DNA of 64,000 nucleotides from Marchantia polymorpha subsp. ruderalis. Its lineage: Eukaryota; Streptophyta; Marchantiopsida; Marchantiales; Marchantiaceae. The notes beneath the pieces were generated by a model. That model was not told the origin of the DNA and searched no databases. It saw nothing but the letters and a program-made list of their open reading frames with translations. A program made the position numbers and the translations under genes. The stretch is from NCBI GenBank assembly GCA_037833965.1, contig AP031352.1, positions 5,622,501-5,686,500 of the forward strand, written 5' to 3'. Of the stretch, positions 24,601 to 35,589 are shown one piece after another. How positions within the stretch are numbered: the first letter of the stretch is position 1; each line of letters begins with the position of its first letter.

Positions 24601-27600
24601 GTGAACATCAGTGATCGTGAGTTCTTGTCAGGTTCTATATTAGACCGGATCTGGCACCTGTAACCCCAAGTATGTTCATGTGCTGATCATTGCGTAAAGT
24701 GGCCTTGATCATTGAGCAATAGCACAATGAATGACGAGGAGGAGGACTAGAGGGACGCGACCACTTCCCTGATGAAAGCCCTGATGGATCGTGTGCTCGA
24801 AGACCACGAGGACGGGCATGGAACAGGCCATCGATGGCAAGGTTCCAAGACCTGTTAAATGTGCCAAGCTAGTTTCTACAGACTTCAAGCCACATACCAT
24901 ACAATACCCCATGGCCAGGGCGTGGATCGTGGTTCGAGCAATTTGAGTTTGATAGTCTCATTTGCCTTTCCTCAATCAGATCTTGAAGGGTAGATCTATG
25001 ATCCTCGTCATGGAATTTCATCGCTGTCATCAAATGATGCTAAGGCTGCTGGTGTTCATGGCTGTCGTGTTCGACATGTCTCCGGTGAGCTTGGGAATGC
25101 ATAATAGTTCCAATTTGCAGTCATTCAGTCGCACGAGTACCCAGTACTGTGCACATCGAAGAAGAGGGAAGACTCTCAAGTGAAGAAAACAGGAACGCAG
25201 GAGAATCAGTGGCCGCTAAGAGCGGAAACAGCTCCAGGTCGAAATATGCCGTGAAAGCAAGTCGAACCCATAAGGGGAGAAAAAAAGAGCTCAGCTCGTG
25301 AGATCGATGAGGTTAGATCGAGGGGTTATGCCTTTGTCGCTGCCATGGTCTGGTCTTCGCATCTTGGCTAATGCAGGCGGCTGATGGGCTACTGTATGTC
25401 GCGACACCGATACCAAGAAGTTGAGAATGAATCCGATTGAATGGCCCATGGCGGAATCGCCCATGTACGTGTGACGTCTGCCCCCACACACGCACGCATG
25501 ACTAACGGGTGGACCTCGCTGTAGGTTCTATCATGCACAACTCTTGGAAATTGGAATGTTTGAAACTCCTTGCTCTGGAATCCCGCTGACATAATTTCGA
25601 TGGCATCTAGAAATTGAGATAGCCGAAGACTTGTTACTGAAGTAGAACCCGTTTAAATTAATATTGTCTAACTTAATAACCTGTGATAACTAAGTCCTAA
25701 GTCGGAGTGTGTGTTTATTAATAATCTTCACAAGTTAATAATTAATATTTCACAAACAGTACTAAATTTTTTTTACATTAATAACCACTGTAGAGAAATG
25801 ACGTGGGTTGGGTTGTGAGGGGGTGGAGATCGCAACTGAGGTGGATGGATACAAAGTACATGTGTAATGTAACTTTTGATGTGATTGTCCCGACTCGGAT
25901 TCTTTCTAGTGGCAGTTTTGCCAAGAAAATTGTTTTATATCTTTCGTGATCACATCAAAATTTCAGGTTAGTAAATTTCATATTCATGTTATTTCTTACT
26001 ACAGAATCTCCAAAATCACAAGCTTTTAAAATATAGTATTTTAAAAATTGTTTTCACCACTATCAAGCTTAAATTTAAAATTAATACAAGTCTTTATCGA
26101 CTTGGTCAATTTTTATTAACGCTTCTATCTTCCAAATTTTTTCTTTCGAATCAAACATTCAAATGAAAAAGGGCTACTTGAAATATAATCATATAAACTT
26201 TATCGTGCTTCTTCTAGTCATTGTACCCCCATATAGTCTTTATTCCATCATTGCCTTACACAGCCAATAACATTTAGATTCAAGAAGATATGACGAAATG
26301 GTCGTAAATACACCTTCAACACTCTGATAATTCACAATTCTGAGTCTATGATAAGAAGACTGTTATCTGTGCAAAGCGATCATACTCGTAGCCCATAGCA
26401 TGCAAGAGATCACTTTGAACTTAAAATGTTACAAATTAGCTGATGCATGAAATGAAATTCCGTTAGCATGGTGACCATATCTTCATATTCCCAGTGTCAA
26501 AACCTACAGCAAGTAGCCATAATGCTAATTACATCCTTCAATCCTTACGTCTTTTAACTATGTCGAGAGCCTGAGTTTCACCTCCAGTGAGAACAACGCT
26601 AACTGGACCACCATGCTAACCGAACTAGGGTGGCGTAACAGAATTTTTTTGACATATTTTCCTGTATACCTTTCGGTTTTGTTGTACTCTGCTAATTCGA
26701 GTATCACGTGAGGTACAATAAGACGCAAACTCAACTAAGACTCAATGGTAGACACAGATTATACGGCGTATAGTTCAAACTGCTACATACGGCCTCCGAG
26801 GTGCAAAACCTTCCTCAGTCTGCGAGTGACGAGACAGACGAGAAAGAGACGAGGAGTTTGGAAGGTCAGTGATTTGTGCCCTTGAGCTTGACTTCAGACT
26901 CCAAACAAGTCTTCCTACTAATTGCTTGCACAAATGCCCGTGTGGACACGTGCTCCATTCATGATATGCATTCGACGTTCGAAGGTACTCGTTTATCCCG
27001 GACGCACTACGAGTTAAGAGGCAGAAGTATGAAGTCTCCGGAAAGTTTAGAGCTGAGTTGAGAGTTGGTCGTTGGATTGGTATCCTTCTTAATTATGAGA
27101 TCCGATGAGCTTGAGTCGGAGTGGTCCACGACCACGACAACGCAAGTTGATGGAGCCGGACAGCCAGCGCTGGCTATGGCGAGTATCCTCGAGCATGAGA
27201 TATACACAACGAGCCCTCGATGCAAACACAACGTAGGAACTAATTTCCAGTTTGAAATCATATTCCTTCCAGAATATGCGCGAGCATGTACGAGCCAGAA
27301 AACTCGGACTCCCGATCATGATCGACATGAAACAATCTTTGTGCCAGCCAGCAGCATCAATATTCCAAACCACGTGTATCTCAGCACAACAGAGCCTCGG
27401 AACCTTGCCCTGAAGGTGCAAGGTTACAGACAGTGCCGCAGTTGATGACTGCTCTGTATACACTCCCACCCTCCCTCCAGTACATGCCATTGCTGCGCAT
27501 ATGTAGATGGATTCGTATTATATGCTGGCTGCTGGCTGCTGACTCAATCTTTGAGCAAATCGACTTGTTCCTGCGGCCAGGTGAAGGTGAAGGATCGGAG

Positions 27601-27794
27601 ATACATTGACAAGTCAATTCCGGGATTCTGGCCTAGTCGTGGCCGTGGCTATGGCTATGGTCATGGATGAATGTCTCAGAGTCATCTGTTTAGTCAATAA
27701 GTAGTAATCCGTGGGTTCCCTAGCTCTCGTGAGTAGTCATGATAATGATTTGGAACAACACATCATTCTTCGGATCGTAGACGTGTAGACCGAG
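21604..27794. other. Long intergenic region, no gene recognised
   Basis: The first few hundred bases lie upstream of the H+-ATPase ATG and should contain its promoter and leader. GAG/GGA-rich microsatellites occur at about 22252-22274 and 22560-22590, with GGCA runs nearby (22535-22555). The part from about 25630 to 26700 is strongly AT-rich. Open frames on both strands have no recognisable domains and look like chance. Confidence 0.5.
24515..24553. repeat. Short near-perfect palindrome
   Basis: Two 18-bp arms (24515-24532 and 24536-24553) are reverse complements with one mismatch, separated by three bases. A CTG triplet run follows directly. The hairpin stands alone with no flanking coding sequence. 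Confidence 0.85.
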
Positions 27795-28480
27795 CTAGAC
27801 GAATCGATCGAGATACTCGCTCACGGTGGTGTACTTCACTTGTGGATACAACTCAGTGGCCTCGACGTCGTTGCTTCCGAACTCGAAACTCGTTTGAGCG
27901 CCCTTCCCGAAGATGTAGTATCTGAAAGCGTACGGGAGATTCAAGGGATATGGCGATTCTGCACAAAGTCCATTCGAATACGAGGCAACTCAGATGAGAA
28001 TCTCTTCACTTCATTTCAGTGCTGAAGACTATTTCAACCGATTCGTAGAAATCAGATCTTCCGTAAGCATACCAAATCAGAAAGCGCAACATTGTGTTTC
28101 GATCCTGTACAGAAAAAATTTTCCAAATAGCCAGCAGCTGCAGCTGGATTTGGACGGGATGGTACGTACTTTCGATCAACTTGACAACTTCTCCCTCGGG
28201 GACGATGGTCTTCTCCAGGGTTTTGCTGATCTTCTTCTCCCATAGAGCGATAGCCTCATTCTGATTGGTGATGTTCTCCTTGGGTCGGATTTGGAGTATC
28301 CTGTTCTGGTGCGATGATCATCAATGGCTTTATGGTGAAGGTTCCGATGTCGTCCTCGTCTTTCAGGATAGCTACCATCATGCAAATAATATATGGAATG
28401 AGTCCATAGAAATTTCATTCATGATTAGATGGCTCCCTCCGATGGCGAAAAGAAATCACGTTGATCCTACTTACCTCGAG

Positions 28481-28485
28481 TGTTT
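28481..28485. other. Target-site duplication, left copy (TGTTT)
   Basis: TGTTT lies directly before the TGTAATAACCC terminus of the insertion and directly after the CTCGAG exon remnant of the reductase. The identical pentamer at 36296-36300 follows the other terminus. A 5-bp duplication with TG...CA ends is typical of LTR retroelements. Confidence 0.9.
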
Positions 28486-29498
28486 TGTAATAACCCACTA
28501 AAGGCTAAAACTGCAATATAGTGGTAGAAAGGTCGAACCCACAGGGACAGAGGAACACACAGGGTACAAAGTGTCACGTTTTAACAGACTATTGAGGAGT
28601 TTGAATTCTCAGGCAACTGTCACTCCCAGAAATACTGCAAGTGTCCACTCGGAGCGCACTCGGAGGTCGCACAGTGCAGCGTAACACACACACACACACA
28701 CACACACCTGAAACTACAGAAACACAACCCAAAGATCCGTTAGGACCTCTACTTCAGGATTTCAGGGGGGAAGTCTCTCAAGAGTACACTCAGCGAAGCT
28801 GCGGGTAGTGACTTCCAACTCCGGCTTTTACAACGCTTCCACTAGCTTGCTGCTAGCGTAGGAAACCCGGTTTGGACTGCCTACTTCGGATCGAAGTCAC
28901 TCATACGCGGTGAACAACACTCTCAACTCACAAAACGCGCAGAGAACACAGGTCCGCACTGAAGGACTCACTGTGAAACATTCCAGTAACACAACAACAG
29001 TCTATTGAAGAGTTTGAATTCTCAGGCACTTGTCATTCCCAGAAATACTACAGGGGTTACCCTCAAAGCACCTGCTGCAGCGTAACCTGAATTTACAACC
29101 AAGGCTTACACGAAGTAGCAAAACTTCACTTTGACATTCAGGGGAAAAATCCCAAGGGAGTACAATCAGAAAGGAACACTCGAAGGTGTAGGGGCGAAAC
29201 TGTTCAAGTATCTAACTAGTCACTGGCTCTGAGCATCGGCAGTCACCCGCAGGTGCAGATCCGAACTACTCAAGTCTCTAACCAATGGACTAGCTCTGAA
29301 CATTCGGCCGAAGGCCTTCAGCTACAAAATGCGGAACGCTAAGTTGTAACTCCTCGTGCGTGGTGACAGAACTCAAGGACACAAACACGCAAAGGAAATG
29401 GGTTCCTGATCTGTACTTCTGATGGGAAAGAACCCCAGGCAAAACGCCTGGAACTATTTTATACCTTCTAAGTCCTACCTAGCACTACACTGCACTAC
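28486..29498 (-). repeat. Repeat b2 (LTR-like, 1,013 bp)
   Basis: Near-identical to 30652-31664, the same length and differing at about half a dozen positions that I could count. It starts TGTAATAACCC on the plus strand and contains a CA microsatellite (28685-28707). It also contains an internal degenerate duplication: a TTTGAATTCTCAGGCA segment occurs near 28599 and again near 29016. On the minus strand a TATA-like box lies near its 5' end. Confidence 0.95.
29455..29464 (-). promoter_or_regulatory. TATA-like box in repeat b2
   Basis: The minus strand reads GTATAAAATA. The same sequence sits at the same offset in repeat b1, so it is a fixed feature of the repeat and is oriented to transcribe on the minus strand. 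Confidence 0.55.
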
Positions 29499-29499
29499 G

Positions 29500-30573
29500 C
29501 TACACGCCTGCACGGAACCACGCTACACTACACTCCGCGGAACCTGTACTACGTCTCCTGCGCGGCCGACTGCTGCGCACTAACTCCCTACCCTGCCAAT
29601 CTTCCGCTCGACTGCGCAGTCCCAAACGCTGCAACGCCGCGGACACCTCCACTTCGAGGGCGGACATGGTATCCTGTGCCTTCGACAGAAAGGCATCGAG
29701 CTTCTTTGCTACCTTCCGCCGACTCCTACTGTCGCCTGACAACAACCCGGCTGCGCGCAATTCAAACTCACGCAGTGTGAGTTTCTCCTGCGCCTTCACT
29801 TCCCAGTGGGCGTAGCCCTTGAGGCAGTGGGCGACAAGCCTCGCCGTCTCCACCTTCGTGCGATCCGCCTCCTTCCTGCGATCCTCTTCAATTATCACTA
29901 ATTGCGATTCGGCCTCAGCACGTTGCGCTCTCAATTCGCCACACTCTGACTGTAACCTGCGGATTAACTCCTCATCCGCCTGCCGTGCGAGCTGACATTG
30001 TTCCAACAACCGCGTCTGTCGCACGAGCTCCTCTGACAAAATCCGATTCTGGGCCTGCTCAGAAATGAGTGCTTCCTTGACCTTCACCTGCTCCTTGGTG
30101 AGCTCGTCCAGTTTCTCATCCTTCACCTTCTCGGAGTGCTTGTAGAATTTCTGATTAAGTTTATACTGACCCCACAAGCATGCATGCTTCTCCTTCAATT
30201 CCCTCAACTCCTGGTCCACTCTAGCTAACAGCTTGCTGGTGTGGACTTTAGTGCGAGTCCGCCTGCGCACTAACTCGATGTAAGATCCCGGCTGGAGTGG
30301 GTCGGCGTATTTATCGACCTTGCGATCCAAGTACCTCAGCAACGGAATCACCTGCTCAGAGAGCGCCGCCGCCGGCGCTCCAACAATTTCCTCCTCCTCC
30401 TCCTCGGTGTCCTCTGCTCCTGACATTTCTTCGGTGGAGCCTCCGTCGTCATCATCCGAGTGGAGAATTTCAGTCGCCATTGATTGCGTCGGCGACTGCC
30501 CCGAGTGGGGCTGCACGTCATCGACGTGTGCTGCCTGCGAAGGCACGGCTGCAGCCTCGCTGCTCTTCGCCAA
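29500..30573 (-). CDS. Element-borne coiled-coil protein (ORF2), 357 residues
   Basis: Function is unknown. The protein has an acidic N-terminal third with runs of Asp and Glu (about residues 35-65). A long heptad-rich region with motifs such as ELRELKEKHACLWGQYKLNQ and ELVRQTRLLEQCQLARQADE (about 115-260) follows, then a basic Arg/Ser-rich C-terminus (RSSRPRRRRS). The ATG at 30573 is about 80 bp inside the interior that follows repeat b1, and the stop is two bases before repeat b2. Position and strand fit transcription from the TATA-like box in b1. No retroviral-type catalytic domain or zinc knuckle is seen. It resembles hypothetical proteins I recall from liverwort gene sets, which I could not verify. 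It could be a gag-like structural protein or a captured host gene. Confidence 0.7.
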   Translation of the reverse strand: MAKSSEAAAVPSQAAHVDDVQPHSGQSPTQSMATEILHSDDDDGGSTEEMSGAEDTEEEEEEIVGAPAAALSEQVIPLLRYLDRKVDKYADPLQPGSYIELVRRRTRTKVHTSKLLARVDQELRELKEKHACLWGQYKLNQKFYKHSEKVKDEKLDELTKEQVKVKEALISEQAQNRILSEELVRQTRLLEQCQLARQADEELIRRLQSECGELRAQRAEAESQLVIIEEDRRKEADRTKVETARLVAHCLKGYAHWEVKAQEKLTLREFELRAAGLLSGDSRSRRKVAKKLDAFLSKAQDTMSALEVEVSAALQRLGLRSRAEDWQGRELVRSSRPRRRRSTGSAECSVAWFRAGV

Positions 30574-30651
30574 AATGTCTAAGGCGGTAGGCGAATGTAC
30601 CCGTGCGGCATCCCCGTCGCTCGCTTGTTGGTTGTCTACCGCGTCCTCTCT

Positions 30652-31664
30652 TGTAATAACCCACTAAAGGCTAAAACTGCAATATAGTGGTAGAAAGGTC
30701 GAACCCACAGGGACAGAGGAACACACAGGGTACAAAGTGTCACGTTTTAACAGACTATTGAGGAGTTTGAATTCTCAGGCAACTGTCACTCCCAGAAATA
30801 CTGCAAGTGTCCACTCGGAGCGCACTCGGAGGTCGCACAGTGCAGCGTAACACACACACACACACACACACACCTGAAACTACAGAAACACAACCCAAAG
30901 ATCCGTTAGGACCTCTACTTCAGGATTTCAGGGGGGAAGTCTCTCAAGAGTACACTCAGCGAAGCTGCGGGTAGTGACTTCCAACTCCGGCTTTTACAAC
31001 GCTTCCACTAGCTTGCTGCTAGCGTAGGAAACCCGGTTTGGACTGCCTACTTCGGATCGAAGTCACTCATACGCGGTGAACAACACTCTCAACTCACAAA
31101 ACGCGCAGAGAACACAGGTCCGCACTGAAGGACTCACTGTGAAACATTCCAGTAACACAACAACAGTCTATTGAAGAGTTTGAATTCTCAGGCACTTGTC
31201 ATTCCCAGAAATACTACAGGGGTTACCCTCAAAGCACCTGCTGCAGCGTAACCTGAATTTACAACCAAGGCTTACACGAAGTAGCAAAACTTCACTTTGA
31301 CATTCAGGGGAAAAATCCCAAGGGAGTACAATCAGAAAGGAACACTCGAAGGTGTAGGGGCGAAACTGTTCAAGTATCTAACTAGTCACTGGCTCTGAGC
31401 ATCGGCAGTCACCCGCAGGTGCAGTTCCGAACTACTCAAGTCTCTAACCAATGGACTAGCTCTGAACATTCGGCCGAAGGCCTTCAGTTACAAAATGCGG
31501 AACGCTAAGTTGTAACTCCTCGTGCGTGGTGACAGAACTCAAGGACACAAACACGCAAAGGAAATGGGTTCCTGATCTGCACTTCTGATGGGAAAGAACT
31601 CCAGGCAAAACGCCTGGAACTATTTTATACCTTCTAAGTCCTACCTAACACTACACCGCACTAC
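30652..31664 (-). repeat. Repeat b1 (LTR-like, 1,013 bp)
   Basis: Second near-identical copy of the b repeat, in direct orientation with 28486-29498. It carries the same CA microsatellite (30851-30872) and the same internal EcoRI-site-containing duplication. Sequence on its right side (ACCATGG...) shares nothing with the right flank of b2, fixing the boundary at about 31664. Confidence 0.95.
31621..31630 (-). promoter_or_regulatory. TATA-like box in repeat b1
   Basis: The minus strand reads GTATAAAATA about 1.05 kb upstream of the ORF2 start codon. It is the candidate promoter for ORF2. Confidence 0.55.
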
Positions 31665-32209
31665 CATGGTGCGAGCCGCAACAGATCCTACACCTGAGGA
31701 GTCGGCGGCTGCCTTCCCCTCTAACTTACAACCTAAATCTAACCCTAACCCTAAATCTGAATCCTAAGCCTACTGTACAGAGCCGCCAGCGCCTTACCAT
31801 CCAAGATCTGAGGCTGAAAAATTTGCAGGCATGCGTGGCCGGCCGAGATCAACGGCCCCACAAAATTTCAGATCCATCCGACCGTCCATCGCAAAGATAT
31901 GGGCCCCGCAAGATCTCTGAACCTAGTCCAAAATTCCTTCTCCAAAATCCGAGGACTGTGGGTCCCACGCGTCCTACATGCAAGCCGCCTACTCGCAGGC
32001 CGCCTTGGGCCGAAGGCCCCTCTAACTGTTAACGCCGAAGGCCTCACGGCTAACCATGACAGCCGCTTTCGACGCTCATAACTCATTGACGCCTTATCCG
32101 TTTCAAGAGATCTTGGTCTCGTTGGAACCAGCTCGTCGAGTTCTTTTCAACGAGACCCGAATCAAGTCAAACCGCTAAGAATTGAGAAAGTTATGTCGGT
32201 TTTACTCTT
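31665..32209. other. Spacer between repeats a2 and b1
   Basis: Holds a short degenerate CCCTAA-type run near 31735-31765 and the first of three copies of a roughly 100-bp hairpin-bearing motif (about 32070-32190). No coding sequence supported. Confidence 0.5.
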
Positions 32210-32870
32210 CCGCCAAAGGCGTTCGCCTATCCACAGTCTGTCCGCGGCGCTGAGCTGGCGCAGAAGGCGCCGTACACTTTCTACCTCACAAGGCGCATTT
32301 CTAGGGCCCAAGGCGGATTTCCCGCCGACGCCGAAGCGCCTGTGCACAGGCGAACGCCTGTGCGCAGGCGAACTTCCTTCGTCCGCGCATAGGACAAAAC
32401 TTTCTTCGCCTGTGCGCAGGCGGAAAGCTGAGTATCTTGCGACCTTCATAACTCCCGGAATTCTCCTCCGTTCGTGGCGTTCTTGGGCTCGTTAGAATCA
32501 GCGCGTCGAGCTCTTTCCAACGAGACCCGAACCAAGTCGAGGCGTTGCGAATTGAGAAAGTTATGAGGGATTCACTCTTCCGCCGAATGCACTCTCCCGC
32601 ATCGCCGAAGGCGTTGACCCGAAGGCGTTGACCCGAAGGCGTCTACCGCCCAAGGCGCATCTTCCGGCGGTTCTTCCGCCGAAGGCGTACCGCCAAAGTC
32701 GCTCTACCGCCGAAGGCCCCTCATCAGTAACTTCCGACACTCATAACTCAGTGATCTCTCATCCGTTTCACAATATCTTGGGCTCGTTAGAACCAGCGCG
32801 TTGAGCTCTTTCCAACGAGACCCTAAGCAACTCAAAGCGTTACGAATTGAGAAAGTTATGAGTGATCTAC
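32070..32870. repeat. Three spaced copies of a hairpin-bearing motif
   Basis: A motif beginning with CATAACTC and ending with GAATTGAGAAAGTTATG recurs at about 32080-32190, 32445-32565 and 32745-32860. Each contains an inverted repeat with arms like CTCGTTGGAA and TTCCAACGAG around a CGTCGAGCTC core. One further copy lies in repeat a1 at about 35905-36020. Copies are separated by GC-rich CCGCCGAAGGCG-type sequence. Confidence 0.75.
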
Positions 32871-33072
32871 CGCCGAAGGTGCTCGAAGCGGATCCTGCAG
32901 CATGAACCGCCCGTTCCGTCCCAAGCGTCCCACTGTGGCCTAAGCCCAAAACCCCTTGACTGTCCTCGATCCTCTGGTTTCGCGTACCGATTACTATTTA
33001 CAGCTACTGCCGCGGTACTTACTATTCAAAAATGTTTTAGTTCCGATAAAAAACAAAAAGTGGGTTACCACA
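32210..33072 (-). repeat. Repeat a2 (terminal-type repeat)
   Basis: Shares blocks with 35590-36295. The best match is a stretch of more than 50 bases near 32265 and 35645 that is almost unchanged. The end (TGTGGTAACCCAC on the minus strand) matches the right terminus of the insertion. The terminal 80 bases are only moderately similar between copies, so this pair is older or recombined compared with the b pair. Confidence 0.75.
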
Positions 33073-35051
33073 TCTCTGCCGCCGTCGCCCGCCGCCGAAG
33101 GCGATCGAGCGGAGGGTGGCTGCGCGGGGTTTGATTGCGCATCGCGCCTCGAAATTTCATCCCGCGGACAGTCACTCCGCTCCTCCGTCTGTTGCTGCTC
33201 CCTTGATCGGTCCGTGGGGGCTGTGCTCGGCCTGTGCGCAGGCGCAAATGCCGGCGCCTTGTCCGCCGCAGGCGTAGCGCCGCGGACATCCATCGCCGAA
33301 GGCGACATGGCTGGGGGTCGCTCGCCCGATGTCCCTTGGCCTATAGGCCCTACCGCCGAAGGCGCATCTATCGGCGGACTACCCGCCGATGGTGCGGCCT
33401 CCGCACGCTCCCTGCTCGTATCTCCTCGGCTCGAAGGCCCTGGCGCCGAAGGCGCAAATTGCGGCGCGTGGTGCGCCGGAGGGTCTGGCCCCGAGGGCCG
33501 GTGTCTCGTAGGCGGTTCTTCCGCCGGCTCTTTCCCCTTCCTACGTTGGAACGGGGGTGATTCTTGCCTGTGCACAGGCGGCACGTGTGGAGGTGTCCTG
33601 TGCACAGGCGAGCGCCTGTGCACAGGCGGACTACTCCTTTCCACGCGTAAGCGTAGATCCACGTCCACTTGTGATCGCCTGTCCGCGGAGGCTCGTCCGT
33701 CCGCGGAGTCTCGTCTGTGCGCAAACGGAACATCTGTCCGCGACGCACGTGGTAACTCCGGAGGCCCTTGGCCCGTAGGCGGCCTCTCTCCCGTCGAGGT
33801 TGCAGCGTGGCCCGTTGCTCCTGCGGTCGTCCGCGCTTCCTCATGCTTCTCTGGCGACGCACTTCCTTTCTCCGTCGCAATCGTCGCCGTGTCCGCACTG
33901 TCGGCTGGTAACACCAGTCTGCGTGCCTTCTGCTTCGGCCGGCTGTATGACTCGTACAGCGGCCGCGGTCGAATGGGAGCAGAGGGTTCTTGATGCTGCT
34001 CCTCTTCGGACTCTTCTCTCCATCGCCGCTTCCGCGGCACTCGTGCTGCAGGAGTGTTTCTTCCTTCGTCCCTCCGCCTTGATGGGGTAGAAGTCGGTGA
34101 CTCCTCTGCATCAGTGTCGACCTCATTCTCCCGCACATACTTCCCGGGATGGTCGACGGACAATGGCGGAAAATGCTCAAGCTCCGCCGCTGTCAAACAA
34201 TTCCGCTGTCGATAAAAATTGATGAGGAAAGGAGAAAGATGGTTTAGAGTTCCCCCCTTCTCCTCAAACGCGTGCTGTCGCATCACCATGTGCAGGATGC
34301 TCGCCCAGTGAATTGGAGTTCCCTCGATGACGCACTCCACAAAAGAGACCTGCCACAATGTGATGTAGCAGGCGCGGTGCGGCTGCAGCAATTGCATCAG
34401 CGCCGCGGACAAAGTCCGGCGAAATCGATCCTTGTAATCACGGGTCCTGTACCCATTCTTGGTAGACCTCCCGGTCTTGAACAGCTCCACAAATTGCGCC
34501 TCTTCCTGCTTGGTCACCTTGATGCTCTCACTGTCGAAAAGGAGATGCCCTGGCATGCCAGCACATCTTCCCAACGCCTGCGCCCAATCTTGGACTGTCC
34601 ACCGATCAACATGCGGACGCAATCCGCGCGAGGGTGGTCCCTGTGGCTCTAGCCACTCGCGCACCATATTCGCACAGATGTAGTTCCACCCCCATAGCAA
34701 GAAATCGAGCTTTCTTGCTATTAAGCGCTCCTCGAAAGCGCGCAGCCCGTTCTGTGGTAGGCGAAGTGGCACCATCCGCAATCTGCTCGGTCTCGTCATT
34801 GCGTTCCTGGGGTTCGCTCGCCCGCTCATTCTACTTCCGCACCGCCCGAGCTTCTTTCTCTCTCGGCAAACTCTAATCGCCCTCAATTCCAAATCACGCG
34901 CATTCACTTCTCCCTCAATCAACAAGAAATCTCCTGTGCGGCGACGTCGAGAATGTTTAGCAGCCAGCAGATGGATGCGCGCAGCGCGCACAAGAGATTG
35001 GAATCGCGAATTCAAGAATGGGACGTTCTCCGCCGCCCGGTCGAAGGTCAT
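32994..35051 (-). CDS. Element-borne protein of unknown function (ORF1), 685 residues
   Basis: I do not recognise a named domain. The N-terminal 60 residues are basic. Residues about 90-310 look globular, with Trp/Leu-rich motifs such as RKLDFLLWGWNYICANMVRE and LWQVSFVECVIEGTPIHWAS. The C-terminal half is disordered-looking, rich in Arg, Pro, Ser and Ala. Much of that half is encoded by recurring CGCCTGTGCACAGGCG-type and GCCGAAGGCG-type nucleotide motifs that read as VHRR and similar. Later Met codons (for example MTRPSRLRM, about residue 88) are equally plausible starts. The stop lies 78 bases inside repeat a2, so the repeat supplies the end of the frame. No catalytic motif of a polymerase, integrase or protease is present. 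Confidence 0.6.
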   Translation of the reverse strand: MTFDRAAENVPFLNSRFQSLVRAARIHLLAAKHSRRRRTGDFLLIEGEVNARDLELRAIRVCRERKKLGRCGSRMSGRANPRNAMTRPSRLRMVPLRLPQNGLRAFEERLIARKLDFLLWGWNYICANMVREWLEPQGPPSRGLRPHVDRWTVQDWAQALGRCAGMPGHLLFDSESIKVTKQEEAQFVELFKTGRSTKNGYRTRDYKDRFRRTLSAALMQLLQPHRACYITLWQVSFVECVIEGTPIHWASILHMVMRQHAFEEKGGTLNHLSPFLINFYRQRNCLTAAELEHFPPLSVDHPGKYVRENEVDTDAEESPTSTPSRRRDEGRNTPAARVPRKRRWREESEEEQHQEPSAPIRPRPLYESYSRPKQKARRLVLPADSADTATIATEKGSASPEKHEEARTTAGATGHAATSTGERPPTGQGPPELPRASRTDVPFAHRRDSADGRASADRRSQVDVDLRLRVERSSPPVHRRSPVHRTPPHVPPVHRQESPPFQRRKGKEPAEEPPTRHRPSGPDPPAHHAPQFAPSAPGPSSRGDTSRERAEAAPSAGSPPIDAPSAVGPIGQGTSGERPPAMSPSAMDVRGATPAADKAPAFAPAHRPSTAPTDRSREQQQTEERSDCPRDEISRRDAQSNPAQPPSARSPSAAGDGGRDVVTHFLFFIGTKTFLNSKYRGSSCK

Positions 35052-35589
35052 GGTCGGCTCTTGCTCGTGAAGAACGTCTCACTTGATGGCCGCGCCGGCT
35101 GTACGCTGGAACGGTCTTCGCTCTCACGCGCGGCTTCACGCTCCGCCGTCGTCGATTAAACTCTCACGCTCGAATTGGCGGATTTGAACTCCGCGAGCGT
35201 ATTACCCCGCGGACATGGGGGCGTAGCGCCGAAGGCGAGTTTTCCGCCTTGCGCGGTACACTTGTTCGTACCGCCCCTCGGCCAATCCCCCTCTGCCTTG
35301 ACGCGTGTGTCCGCATGTCGGACAAAAGTTCAACTCCTGCCTGTGCGCAGGCAGACTCCTCGGCGGATTCTCCGCCGGCGCGGAACTTCATCCTCCTGTG
35401 CACAGGCGCTCGCCTGTGCGCAGGCGAATTCCGTGCGCGGCGTCGCGCTGGCGCGGAAGGCGTTGACCGTGGTCAGCCGTCTCCGTCCAGTCTGTCCGTT
35501 TCTTGTCTCTTCGTCGGCGCTTCCGCCGCCGCAACTCCGTCCGTCCAAGAGCGCATCCACCCGTCCAGTCCGCATGGTCCGTACAGATT

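Noticed and set aside
31735-31765. CTAACCCTAACCC-type run resembling telomere repeat
   Set aside because: Only two or three degenerate units inside an element. Not a telomere or convincing interstitial array.
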